Assembly: GCA_032622095.1 (NCBI GenBank)
Contig: CP136064.1
Span: 263,291,863 to 263,355,862 of the forward strand
Direction of reading: 5' to 3'
DNA from: Siphonodentalium dalli
Taxonomy: Eukaryota; Mollusca; Scaphopoda; Gadilida; Siphonodentaliidae
DNA length: 64,000 nt
Shown here in pieces: positions 1 through 11,261 of this stretch (position 1 is the first letter of the stretch; each line of letters opens with the position of its first letter). Under the pieces are notes generated by a model. The model was not told the origin of the DNA, did not search any database, and saw only the letters and a list, made by a program, of their open reading frames with translations. The position numbers and the translations under genes are program-made.

Positions 1-55
1 TTTCCGCTTTTAACAGAAGAAACTCTCAGAAACACCACAAATGTCTTTATATCCT

Positions 56-457
56 TTAACCCTTTACCCAACAGAACGGCCCTGTGCCAATGCATTCTCT
101 TATATATGCGAGTCGACCATAGGTCGCCTCGCATATATAAGAGAATGCATTGGCTTAACTCATTAAAAATTATAAAATTGTTAAAGAATGTAAGAAAAAA
201 TGGTAAAAAGTGTTAAAAAAAAGATTTTTTTTTAGGCCAATGCATTCTCTTATATATGCGAGGCGACCTATGGTCGACTCGCATATATAAGAGAATGCAT
301 TGGCACAGGGCATAACTGTAACTATCACAATGTGGTCAAGGAGCCGGTTCCAATGATATCCATATTTGTATGGTTCTATTGAGACAGACCGAAGATATTT
401 TAGGCTGTTGAAGCTTTATTTGGCCGGTTTTGGCCGGTTTGTTGGGTAAAGGGTTAA
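56..457 (+). mobile_element. TTAA-type element TTAA-1 with paired PAL palindromes (full copy)
   Basis: Bounded by TTAA at 56-59 and 454-457. The ends read CCCTTTACCCAACA inward from the left and the reverse complement inward from the right, which is the layout of piggyBac-like MITEs. It holds two 69-bp PAL palindromes (86-154 left type, 236-304 right type) around an AT-rich spacer. The right side carries an extra segment with GGCCGGTTTTGGCCGG. No coding capacity. Confidence 0.8.
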
Positions 458-1060
458 GACCGTTATATCCGTCATGATATATGGTACATATAGAATACAC
501 ACGTAGTGTTTCTGAGTACCAAATTTACACCATAAGTGGGTTTGATAGCTTAGGGAGTGCTGTAAATCATCAATCCCACGAGTGGTGTCAATTTGGTATA
601 CAGAAATAATATAAGAATAATATTAGAAAGTTAGAACTTGAAACATCGAAGAAATTTGTTGACACTTCAACCCTCCGTTGACCCCATGGCAACTCAGTAC
701 ATTAGTACTGTTACCTGGCGAATGGTTATGAAACCTGAGGGAATTGTGAAAGTGTATAAAAAAGCTATTGAAATTTATGATAAAATTTATTTTGTTACAT
801 AATATCAAGAGATGTCGCATAATATCACAGATTTATGAAAGTATAACTAACATTTTGTTTAGTAATGTTTCAACTTGGAACTATACTTTTCCCACGTTAC
901 TGTAACGCGGCAAGAGGTCACAAGCTTTGTAGCCACTACTGTAGCATATCACTTTGCCGGTAAAAACATATTGGAAATGTTTATACCTACAAATTACAAT
1001 GTGCCTTTATACCTACAGTAGCGATTAACAACTATTTATTCACAATGACCTTTAATACTA
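458..1060. other. No gene seen
   Basis: AT-rich DNA between two mobile elements. The minus-strand frame at 623-820 is low-complexity and shows no family signature. Confidence 0.6.
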
Positions 1061-2392
1061 TATGTGACCCGCCATATCAAATCCAGTCGTAGGTCGGGAT
1101 TTTTTTATTCTGTGCCAATGCATTCTCTTATATATGCGAGTCGACCATAGGTCGCCTCGCATATATAAGAGAATGCATTGGCCTAACAATTTTTTATCAT
1201 TTTTTATTAAATAAATGTTTCTGACAATTTTTAGCACATAAAATAAAAAACATCCATTACCCTGCAGGGAGCCCCACACATATATAGAAGGATATAGAAG
1301 AGTGTGGTCTGCTCATGTTTGTCTGGGGCTCTGTATGGGTGAAATTATAAAATTGTTAAAGAATACAAGAAAAAATTATTAAAATTGTAAAAAATTGTTA
1401 GGCCAATGTAGACCCCGAAGCCACGACAAATAGTTTTCACGGCTGGCTCAACCGATTTCGTGACTGGTTAGCTAGCTAAGACGGCTCACTCACGACGTTC
1501 GTGACTGACGAAATATGGCGGCTCAGCCGGCTGAGATGTTATCATTCAGCATATTTTCGTTTCCGAAATGTTCCTAATCCCCGGTTATAGACGCCGTTTG
1601 TTTTAGCGTTTGTGGTGAACCCGTAGAATTCCAGACCACACGTAATCTATTGTTGTTGGGCTTTTCCGTTATGGCGAAAATACACGGAAGGACTGGCATG
1701 GATATACTATGTAGTTTCCCATCTAATCGGTATAAGTTACATTGGGACTTCTGTCGACTTCAGGCTGCTATCATCACTGGCATCTTGCGATATACGCATG
1801 CATCATTGAATGATGAACCCGATAGTAATGATATATATAATATTTCAAACTATTTTCTATTCTTATGTGTATATATTGACAAATGCCAGCGATGTCTGAG
1901 ACTGGGTGTTGTCGATATAAACAATTTATATTTTAACCATTTCAATACTGAATGGATGCGCCCATTCAGTTACCGGTATATGAAAGCATCCATTGGGATA
2001 GTCTATTCCACATTAAGGGGCCCGGTGTTCTGATAATATAACAACCATGCCGTGTCCATGCGAGTATGCCAATATTAGGCAATGCGGTTTAGTTCTTTGC
2101 GATTCACAGCACAGTATAAGCCCATGCACACGGCTCAGCCATTTTACAATTCCGACGGCGGAGATTTTTTAAATGTGGCTGGTGTTAGAGATAATATGGC
2201 TGGCGGCGGCTTGTGGCCAATATGGCTGGCAGCGGCGGCGTGCGATGGCGGCTTCGGGCCTAGGCCAATGCATTCTCTTATATATGCGAGGCGACCTATG
2301 GTCGACTCGCATATATAAGAGAATGCATTGGCACAGGGTAAAAAATCCCGACTTACGACTGGATTTGATATGGCGGGTTACATATGTAATTA
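1061..2392 (+). mobile_element. PAL-bearing element with different termini (ATGTRACCCGCC), split by an 854-bp hAT
   Basis: About 40-bp inverted ends (TGACCCGCCATATCAAATCC from 1064; reverse complement near 2346-2383) flank PAL copies at 1114-1182 (left type) and 2264-2332 (right type). No TTAA is visible at these ends and I could not fix the target duplication. The spacer contains a CAGGGAGCCCCACACATATA segment that recurs at 14090. Interrupted at 1409-2262. Confidence 0.65.
1409..2262. mobile_element. hAT-like element, 854 bp, TSD GGCCAATG
   Basis: Termini TAGACCCCGAAGCC and GGCTTCGGGCCTA are inverted repeats. The 8-bp GGCCAATG is present on both sides (1401-1408, 2263-2270). Removing the element and one repeat restores the host PAL element, as shown by the uninterrupted relative at 14209-14286. 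A 127-codon frame at 1650-2033 resembles no family I recognise. Confidence 0.85.
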
Positions 2393-2778
2393 TGGTATAA
2401 ATGTATTTATCTGACATTCCAAATTTAAATGGACAATATTCATTTGAACCTCAAAAGTTATGAATTTGTAATTTGATAGTAAATAAGGATAATATAGGTA
2501 TCGGTAGGTCGATATTTACATGAAATGCTGTTGTACAGACCTTATATTTATTAGTACTCTACATACATCATTGTCAATTATGTCCGTTTTCTAAGGCATT
2601 TAAAAATATTTAAAAACCCACTTGCCAAAATTTTTGCCAAATTAATTTTATTTTGCCATTGACAAATTTTGACATGCGAACCCTGATTACTAAAGTATAA
2701 TTTATAAATTCCTATACTTCAACCCTTTTAAAGATGGTCTATCTGTTCCTAAATACGTTTTATATAGTTTCCTGGGTA

Positions 2779-3148
2779 TTAACCCTTTACCCAACAAACC
2801 GGCCAAAACCGGCCAAATAAAGCTTCAACAGCCTAAAATATCTTCGGTCTGTCTCAATAGAACCATACAAATATGGATATCATTGGAACCGGCTCCTTGA
2901 CCACATTGTGATAGTTACAGTTATGCCCTGTGCCAATGCATTCTCTTATATATGTGAGTCGACCATTGGCCTAAAAAAAAATCGTTTTTTAACACTTTTT
3001 ACCATTTTTCTTACATTCTTTAACAATTTTATAATTTTTAATGTGTTAAGCCAATGCATTCTCTTATATATGCGAGGCGACCTATGGTCGACTCGCATAT
3101 ATAAGAGAATGCATTGGCACAGGGCCCTTCTGTTGGGTAAAGGGTTAA
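2779..3148 (-). mobile_element. TTAA-1 element with one collapsed PAL palindrome
   Basis: TTAA at both ends (2779-2782, 3145-3148) and the same ends as the 56-457 copy, but in reverse orientation. PAL at 3050-3118 is intact. PAL at 2932-2970 has lost 30 bp between two CAT trinucleotides, leaving one arm and half of the loop. The element sits inside an older repeat: TTTCCTGGGTAT on its left flank recurs inverted at about 3478. Confidence 0.8.
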
Positions 3149-3545
3149 TAATAAATAGGAATCAGACCCTCTCCAGAAACGTTTCTATCTATTATTATTG
3201 ATTTTATTTCAATACATATCTGATATTTTTCCGTGGTGAAAAGTGCTAAAAAGATAGAGTGCTCCTGCTTTCTACACTCAGAAAGTTTCCATGGAAACAT
3301 TCAGAGTGCAGCAAGTGTGAGAACTCTCTCTGTTCTCCCTGATCTCTTCTAAAAATAGCCTGTAAATATCTCCCAATTGATTGTAAGTATTATACCAACA
3401 AATTTGAAAAAAAATCAATATTAATTGATAAAAGGATTTCCGGACAGAGGTTTTCGATTCATATTTATTATTTTAGACCCAGGAAACTATATAACACTTG
3501 TTATATGAAGAGAGACCATTTTTAATGACTAGATACTAGATGGAT
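3149..3545 (+). repeat. Older repeat with GGACAGAGG...CCCAGGAAACTATATA
   Basis: Shares GAGAACTCT, AATTGATTGTA, TTTCCGGACAG and ACCCAGGAAACTATATAA with 16853-17002 plus 18132-18245. Its last part is inverted at 2700-2778, on the other side of a TTAA-1 element. Confidence 0.6.
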
Positions 3546-3787
3546 AGCTACTTTGTTCAGCTAATAAATTCAGAATGTCATCTGCTTATATCATCTGAAA
3601 CCCCCAGGAAATGAAGTATTAAACATGAACCATTCCAGTGCACGTGTTTACTCTTTCAACTAAAGGGTTAAATATCTCAAATGTCATATTGACAACCATG
3701 TTGTTAAGCATTATTTCTTGTATGGTACATCGTACATTCGATCTGTGTCCATTTGAACTGATTCAGGGTGCTGCTATCAATCTGCAA

Positions 3788-4160
3788 ACTTTAAAATAGT
3801 GTGTCTGTCATTTTCAGAATGAGGTCCCCAGAGGGTGAATTTAGTGATGCTACCCATCACAGCGGGCCAGCATCACTAAATTCACCCTCTGAGGACTTTA
3901 TTCTGCTTAGCCCTCATCTTCTGGGAATTATCTATAGTCTCAAATTAACATTGATTTTGATTACTTTTTTCCTTCCATTCAGTTTCTATATCCCCTAAAA
4001 TGCAAAATCGAGGTGACTAATGGATGTCTCCCATAGCAGTTGAAGCTTCAGCAGAATGAGGTTCCCAGAGGGTGAATTTGGTGACCAGCCTGCTGTGCGT
4101 CACTAAATTCACCCTCTGGGAACCTCATTCTGAAAATGACAGACACTATTTCAAGGCTTG
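3788..4160. mobile_element. GAGGT-family hAT MITE, long form
   Basis: Inverted ends around AATAGTGTGTCTGTCATT. Two sub-palindromes (AGAATGAGGTCCCCAGAGGG ... ACCTCATTCTGC style) at 3818-3910 and 4053-4135. A middle TCATCTTCTGGGAA...ATAATCGAGGTG-type segment is shared by all long copies. Confidence 0.8.
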
Positions 4161-4541
4161 TCAATCTGAATTGGAGATCAAAGACTATGTATGGTACCAT
4201 TTTCCACTTGCATCAAAGGTTGTGATTTCACCATACTTAACAATACAGATGAATCTTTGCAGTGTGTTATTTGCCAATTACTCTGGTGATAATGAACCCC
4301 ACAGAACTAATAATTACTATAACACTGAATTAATTAATATGATTATCGAATTAGAAAACCAATATGGCTATGGGTTCCTGATATCACCAACATCGCTTAG
4401 AATATTAACCCTTTCATGATGGGAGCTGCACTGGTTCAGCATTAAAGATCCTGTGCCAGTGCATTCTTTTATATATGCAAGTCTTCCATAGGGAGCCTCG
4501 CCTATATAAGAGAATGTACTGGCTTACAAGGTAGGGTCCTG

Positions 4542-5956
4542 CGAATATTCGATATTCGATTTGAGATTCGATTTGAAAGTCAAATTCGAATTCGATTCAA
4601 AATTTCCAACTCGAAATTTCGAATATACGCTGACAAAAAAGTAAGCTGTTTACGGACAAGTGCACACGTCGATCTTCGCTGTTTCTGTGCCATATAATTA
4701 CCGAAAATTATGAATATATGCACCTTATAATTCTTATTGTACATCGCGAATGTTCGCCTGCTATTAGATATAAGTATAGCCAGTAATTAGCCACTATAGG
4801 ACGACTAAATACATCTGAATTCTAGCTTTGAACATGGTACTAAGCCAAAAGCTCAGAGATCGCCGATGGACCGACGACACGCGTAAATTATAATAGCGAT
4901 GAGATGCTTAAAAGCATTGTCCAGATTAGTCATTACTCGAGTTACCATGGATATCTCAATCCAAAATTTGTGGTGTAATTCTACTTTTTCAAATTGTACA
5001 ACAAAAACATCAGTTTATTCAGATCGCCGCACGCGACTTTTCCTGTTTCGTCTAAAACCGCGCACACGAGGTACCAATGGAGTACACTGCTAACCCCTTT
5101 TCTAGTGATTCGTCGTTCGAACGAAGTATGAATGCAAATGGATATTGGCCAGATGATTTTATGCATGGTATGTTGATATATGTTACGACCAAATGAAGTT
5201 ACTTTATAAGTGTATTTAACAATAAAATAAATGTAACTGTCCCATCCTCCGCATTCGTCACGGTGACATTCGTTCTGTAATATCGCCAAGAATGTAAACA
5301 ACACGTGCTCCCGTCGTCGAAGAGTGCGTGTGGCGGTGTTTTCTTTTGAAGTTGACTTTCAGTTTCGGAGCGTTCCTTGAAACTTGACAATTTGTCGTCG
5401 GCTATTCATATTTATTTTAAACATGACAAAAGCTGCATGTAGTGCAGAAACTTACACGTGTGATGAATGCAACGTGGTATATAAATCGCAAGCGTCTGGG
5501 ACAAGACATCTAAGCATCCAGCACTACATAAACAGGCTACCCTGCGACTTGTTGCATCTTCAAGTTTATAAAAAACGGGTGTTTCCGAGTGCCGATTTGC
5601 AATTGTGTATGTACATGCAAACTCTACAAATTGCGCGTGATTTTAATTCCGATAATCCGTTTAGTGGTTAGATATCTAATCGTCGTTACGACCACATGGA
5701 CGTTTTAATCTGTTTTTTTCTCGCAACAATTCTCAATTGAAGTTAATAGTATCGGGAACGACGGTTGATCGCCACACAAGTTATGATGGAATTTCATGGA
5801 AGTTCATAGAACATTTCTCAAATCGTCTAATCATTGACATTAAATGCCTAATTGAGAATGCAACACACAGGTATGATTTGATTCGATATTCGATTTGATT
5901 ACGTAGACTCGATTCGATATTCGATTCGATCAAAATCTCCAATTCGCAGGACCCTA
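4542..5956 (+). mobile_element. hAT-like element, 1415 bp, TSD TTACAAGG
   Basis: Inverted ends TAGGGTCCTGCGAAT / ATTCGCAGGACCCTA, with exact 8-bp TTACAAGG at 4534-4541 and 5957-5964. Subterminal ATTCGAT-rich repeats lie at both ends. An uninterrupted relative of the target exists at about 34453. Carries a short zinc-finger frame (5423-5671) but no transposase. Confidence 0.87.
5423..5671 (+). CDS. Small C2H2-type zinc-finger ORF inside the hAT element
   Basis: The frame from ATG at 5423 encodes MTKAACSAETYTCDECNVVY and on to a stop near 5671, about 82 residues. It has one finger with Cys-x2-Cys-x12-His-x4-His spacing (CDEC ... HLSIQH). hAT transposases often begin with a BED-type zinc finger, so this may be the 5' remnant of the transposase, but the spacing also fits a plain C2H2 finger. 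A TATA-like context is not clear. Whether it is expressed is unknown. Confidence 0.4.
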   Translation: MTKAACSAETYTCDECNVVYKSQASGTRHLSIQHYINRLPCDLLHLQVYKKRVFPSADLQLCMYMQTLQIARDFNSDNPFSG

Positions 5957-6076
5957 TTACAAGGTCAAGGTAAATATTGTTAGGTCAGTGTATTCTCTTA
6001 TATATGCAACGCTCCCTATGGGAGACTCACATATATAAGAGAATGCATTGGCACAGAGTTTTCATGGAAGCGTTAA

Positions 6077-7136
6077 AACTTTTTTTTTTGCAGTTCATTA
6101 TCATTTTAATTACTCCTGATACTTTCACTCTGTACTTGTTAATACCATATTCAGCTACATGTACATATTCATGTATGAGCATGTACTAGTAAATGGTTGC
6201 AATTTTTATATGGCCATTCTTAAAACTGGACGTAGTATGTTTTTAGTTTCTGGGTGATAACTTTAGTTAATATTAATTGAATGAAATTTAGTGTGCAATT
6301 TTTAAACCATAAGTACATGTATAAGTTAGATTATTAGTCCCGTCCGCCCAGTTTCACTTGAGTTGCGGACCTTTTTCAATTTCAAAATTCTGGATTACTT
6401 GATTGCCTGTTGATAACATCAGTTATGGTTGGTTGATAGCCAGCCACCAAACTTGTTATGTGGCTGAATTGGTTCAAAGTACAAGCTGTGGTTGAATCGG
6501 GATTTTTCTGATGATTAGATTGATGTTGTTCTTATACTCACCATAGTAATTATCCAAAAACGTCAATAACAAACATCGCAAATCTCGCAGGTAATTCCAA
6601 TATTTTATTCTGATTCTGTTTTTCAGAATAATTGTCAATGCTTTGATCATTTACAATGTTTACCATCAGGTTTTGATTGGACCTTGGCATTTTATCGGAC
6701 TAATTGGACTTTGATCGCTAATCTAGCTGTAGCAGTATATATGTTTATATTAAAATTTGCTTGATATGCAAAATGTCATTAATGAAGAATTATTGGTAAT
6801 GATAATAACAAAGATGATCTATTTTTACATGTACAGTGTATTTGTTGTTGATATTTGATTTACTGACATCATTGACTTTACATATGTACCCATTGTGAAT
6901 GCCTTTTAAGCTGACATGTTGTGATGGGTTCGTGTACATTTTATGTACATATATATTTCAGTCATAGTGCTGAGTGCTACTAGTACTTATAGCATTACAA
7001 CCTACATGTATTGTACCAAGTAATGTTATGAATTTGAAGAAAGTTTTCATATTTTAGGTTACCCAGCTGTTTGTGATAACACCTATGTCATGTGTTAGAC
7101 CAAGTCTTCTCGATCCACAACGACTTGGGATATCAA
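6077..7136. other. No gene seen
   Basis: AT-rich, with a short relic of the 12088 repeat at 6335-6420. No frame with coding character. Confidence 0.6.
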
Positions 7137-7344
7137 CAAGCCTTGAAATAGCGTGTCTGTCATTTGCAGAATGAGGTCCCCAGAGGGTGAATTTAGTGAC
7201 AGTATCATGCATAGTGGGCTAGCATCACTAAATTCACAACATGTGAATTTGGTGATGCTAGCCCGCTATGCGGGGTAGCATCTACTAAATTCACCCTCTG
7301 GGGACCTCATTCTGCAAATGACAGACAGACTATTTCAAGGCTTG
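7137..7344. mobile_element. GAGGT-family hAT MITE, short form
   Basis: CAAGCCTTGAAATAG ends; the middle segment of long copies is missing. Flanks share ATATCA but a clean 8-bp duplication is not visible. Confidence 0.78.
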
Positions 7345-8103
7345 GCATATCAGTTGGGTTGATACTGTTTTGTCCCATCCAATTACTCTTCTATAACAGA
7401 CTTTCATTAAAAAGACTTACTACAGTTACACATGTAGCCTGGGCATTCAGGTGAACCCCTGACTGATTAATCATTTGACATACATCTATCTGCAATTAAT
7501 CTGTCTTCTAAATGAAATATCAGAAAAAGGTAAAGTGATGATTGTTTGATATATTGTTTACATACATTTTCTGACAGTGCAACAAATCAAAATTCTCTGG
7601 AAAACCAGGCTTTATTTACTTATAAATCTCGTTGCTTTGACATTTAACAGACCTCTGATATACGCATGTTTGATGTCATCATGCTTGGGAAAGGCTGCCC
7701 TCTATGTTCATATTCATGTACGTAAAGCTTCCAATTGACATAATCCGAAGACATACAAGCCCAAGATTCTGTTATAGAATTGTAACAGAACGGGACTCGG
7801 TCCAATACAGCATCAACCCAAGCTGTTGTGGACCGAGAAGACTTGGTCTAATGTGTACGTGTATTCTGACAGTTTATACCAGACATATTCCGGGCTTCAT
7901 CTGGCTCCATGCCAATTTTTATGATACTCATTTTTTATTCTTAAGTGAGATTCCTATTTATTTGTGGGAAATGTTCAGACAATAACTTCTTATGGTTTGT
8001 TATACTCCCACTTTTTGAATAAAAATGGGGGGTGAATATCTTTATACCGGATCTGAATGAAATTTAGATGCAGATTTTGCCATCCTGACTGCTTTCAAAA
8101 AGT

Positions 8104-9333
8104 AGGCTCCTGTGAATCACGATTTTATCATCGAATCTAACCTCGAATCAAATTGGGAGGAAGATTTCACATCGAATCGAATCACCAGAATCAAAATTAC
8201 AGCCACATTAACAATATGTTTTTGTCACTGTGATTATATAGAAAACATGACGAATAATTTATCAATTCATCATGGGCCTTTCATGGCCCAATATTTTTGC
8301 TGATTATACTGGAAAATTGAATTGATAAGTGAAATCAGACTGGTACATTTGTACTATGAATACTATAGAGAAAAATATTTTGGGGAACTAATGCATGATG
8401 TTTATCACGCAGCATCGATCATATATGTACCTTGGTGCATGTGGAGTAATCCAATGTATATGGCGGTACTTGTCAGAAATCATTCAATAATAATTGCGAA
8501 TGTGAGTTTCATAACATTTGCATCATGTTTCGGGATGTTCAGTAAGATATTATGCAGCCAATAATTCTTCTGAAAAATTACAAAATAACAACCTGCATGA
8601 ACTGATTATCTTGTGCGGTATAATGACTATCGGGTGGTGACACAACTGTGGGAAATCTGAGTCTGTCAATTCAACTTACTCCATAATAGTGATGTGCGGT
8701 GTAAAAATTTCATTTTGGTTTTATAGAAAAAACAGGTTTTGTTTCAGTTGTGGTTTTACTCAATATACCAATTTAATACTGTATGCATAGAGCAGATGGT
8801 ATAATCATTGACAAAATATTTTCAGCCATTTTCCAGTGATTTCAAAATTCAATGGCAATATATGCCATTATTTATCATGATGCCCAAATGTTCCAAATTG
8901 AAACTGCTACTAGTAATGGTGGCAAATAGCAGCTGACCAAACATCTTGTAAAAGCGACATTCAGCGAATAGCGGTATCCGTTAATTGAAACCTGAAGAAT
9001 CGGTTGCGATTTGGTTTTGAAATAAAACCGGAAGAAAATCGAGTAACCGTAAAACCACACTGCTCTGTACACTTAACTAGAGGTCAAGGGTCTAGGAGTC
9101 CAGAATGGTGTGTACCATAATGATTGCTACATAACTATGCGGTTATTGTGATCTCCGTTCTCTTAAACGAGATATAGTCAATGTTTTGAGGACTTTTTCA
9201 ATAATATATTGGAAAAGTCAGGAGTCTCCCTGTGTGGGAGGGTTCGATAATTTATCAAATCTTTGCGATCATTTCGAATCGAACCTTTGGCATAATTTCA
9301 CATAGAATCAAATCTCGAACGTTCGCAGGAGCC
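8104..9333. mobile_element. Degraded hAT-like element related to the 4542 element
   Basis: Ends AGGCTCCTGTGAA and TTCGCAGGAGCC are imperfect inverted repeats, and ATCGAATC-rich subterminal motifs occur on both sides. This is the same design as 4542-5956. No target duplication remains. Confidence 0.55.
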
Positions 9334-9995
9334 CAGGGGCAAGTGTCATTGTTCGCGTGTTCCATTCTAGAGTTATCATTCTTAGGTTATTTTGAAATCT
9401 TGGTCTTTTTTGTCTGTCCATACAGATATCTCAGCCATGGTTTATCGGATCTGAATTAAATTTGGTATGGAGGTTTGCCATCATACCTGCTTTCAATAGG
9501 GTGCCCAAATGACGTAGTTTGGTTTTTTAGAGTTACATGTATCCTCCTTTAAATTTTATATTTTTGTTCTGTCCTGCCCATTATTCAATTTGGCATTGTC
9601 TGAAGATTTCCTGAGGGAACTGCTCGTCAATGAGTATTTAGTAAAGAAAGGATTAAAACAAAACATTCTGTTATCTAATCGAAGCATCCGAGTCTGTCTT
9701 GAGAGCACTTCTGCTCAATGAAAAGCGTGTTGTGTCAAGCCAACCACGCATAGCTTATCGTGCACTGCATCATGAGGGAAGAAGAAATGAGACCACTTTC
9801 ACTGTTGTGAAGTTATTTGAAGCCTGTCATTCCGATTGCTTTGGATAAAATTACATTGTATAGTCAATGTAATGTACACATACCATATCTTGGAGCAGAA
9901 ATGTTTTTAGCTCCATCTTAATTCTCTGATTAAACTAGCCATAGAAGATAGTAGTTTGTTAGGCTAATAAAAGGTTCGAAAAATATGTTTGGCAT

Positions 9996-10226
9996 TTAAC
10001 CCTTTCCTTTCTACCACCCAGTAATATAACTATACATTGGAATGGTCTATTATTCATTTTTAGTTGTGTTCAGGTATTAAAAGCAGATGACAGATAGTAT
10101 AAATACAGAAAGCTGCCTATTCATGGATGGGAAATGTTCAGATAATAAGTCTTTTTGAACTTATTACCTGAACATTTCCTAAGGCATAATTACTCGTCAA
10201 TGAGTATTTAGTAAAGAAAGGATTAA
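9996..10226 (+). mobile_element. TTAA-4 MITE, 231 bp
   Basis: TTAA at 9996-9999 and 10223-10226. The right end is TCAATGAGTATTTAGTAAAG then AAAGGA, and an internal TATACATTGGAATGGTCTAT is shared with 58140-58165. Just upstream (9620-9656) lies an isolated right end of the same family. Confidence 0.7.
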
Positions 10227-10519
10227 GAATCAGAATCACATTCTATTTTTTTTATGAATTATCCCTTATTTGTTCACGTGGAAACATTTCTTCACAGGCA
10301 CTTTTATACATCTGATGTAGGTCGTGCAGACCATGACATTCTAGCCAAAGTAAGTACCAGTACAAAGTAGGCTCACTAAAGTCAAACTCAGCAGCGTGAA
10401 TTTCAGTTCACACTGGTGAACAAGCTAAAAAAAACCAAGACCTTGTCTACAACAAATCTGAATCTTCTTTACAAGCAGCCAAGAAGAAAACAAGAACTAT
10501 GAATCAAATGCCTTCAATG

Positions 10520-10965
10520 ACTGGAGATTCCTGAAATTTTGCGAAAACCCTGTGTCAATGCATTCTCTTGTATATGCGAGCCTCCCATAGGGAGCCTCAC
10601 ATATAGAGAGAATAATTTGGCCTAACAATATTTACCTTGACCTTGTATGCCAGTGCATTCTCTTATAAACAGCCATTGTTCACAAAATATTCTTATTGTT
10701 TCATAACTCCGCCAACATGGATAAAATATATTTATAACCTATTTTCACTAAATCGCAGATCTGGAGTGATAGCAATGGAAACTGGACATTTTTGAGGGAA
10801 TTCTCTAGTTTGGCAGCCATCTTGGCCGCCGTCTTGAATGTAGATGGACTGTTTTGGTTGTAATTATATGGCAATCCCTATGGGAGACTCGCAATTATAT
10901 GTGCTGGCACAAGATATTCAATGCTGCACCATCGCAGCTCCCCCACCATGAAAGGGTCAGTTAAT
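10520..10965 (+). mobile_element. Degraded TTAA-2 element with class II PAL and an internal insertion
   Basis: Left PAL at about 10553-10621 and half of the right PAL at 10650. The rest of the right side (CCCTATGGGAGACTCGC ... GCAGCTCC ... ATGAAAGGGTCAGTTAA) follows at 10868-10965. About 200 bp between is foreign, but I could not define its ends. Confidence 0.55.
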
Positions 10966-11005
10966 ATAAATAAGATTTCTGGAGTTCTTGTTTTCTCCCA
11001 GATTC

Positions 11006-11261
11006 TACAGTAATGCCCTAATTAATCGACTCCCTAACCACAGCAGAATTATGGGTAACTTTTCAGGATTTAGTCGGAAATATGGCTTGTTGCCATTCAT
11101 TGGAAAGCTCTCCCCGAAATATGGCTTGTTGCCATTCATTGGAAAGCTCTCCCCGAGAGCTTTCCGATGAATGGTAACAAGCCATATTTCCGACTAAATC
11201 CTGAAAAGTTACCCATAATTCTGCTGTGGTTAGGGAGTCGATTAATTAGGGCATTACTGTA
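11006..11261. mobile_element. Family C Tc1/mariner-like foldback MITE
   Basis: TA-CAGTAATGCCC ... GGGCATTACTG-TA. The two halves are nearly complete reverse complements over about 110 bp (CGACTCCCTAACCACAGCAG etc.). One half has an internal 39-bp tandem duplication (CCGAAATATGGCTTGTTGCC...). Confidence 0.8.

Larger units (their letters stand above)
4405..6076 (+). mobile_element. TTAA-2 element with class II PAL palindromes, split by a 1.4-kb hAT
   Basis: TTAA at 4405-4408 and 6073-6076, ends CCCTTTCATGATGGG and CATGGAAGCG. PAL copies at 4454-4523 and 5984-6052 have the class II core (CTCCC/GGGAG type, first copy degraded). Interrupted at 4542-5956. Confidence 0.7.

Noticed and set aside
2173-2400. 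Frames containing LGQCILLYMRGDLWSTRIYKRMHWHR
   Set aside because: This peptide is the translation of the PAL palindrome and recurs at every PAL copy; it is not a protein family.
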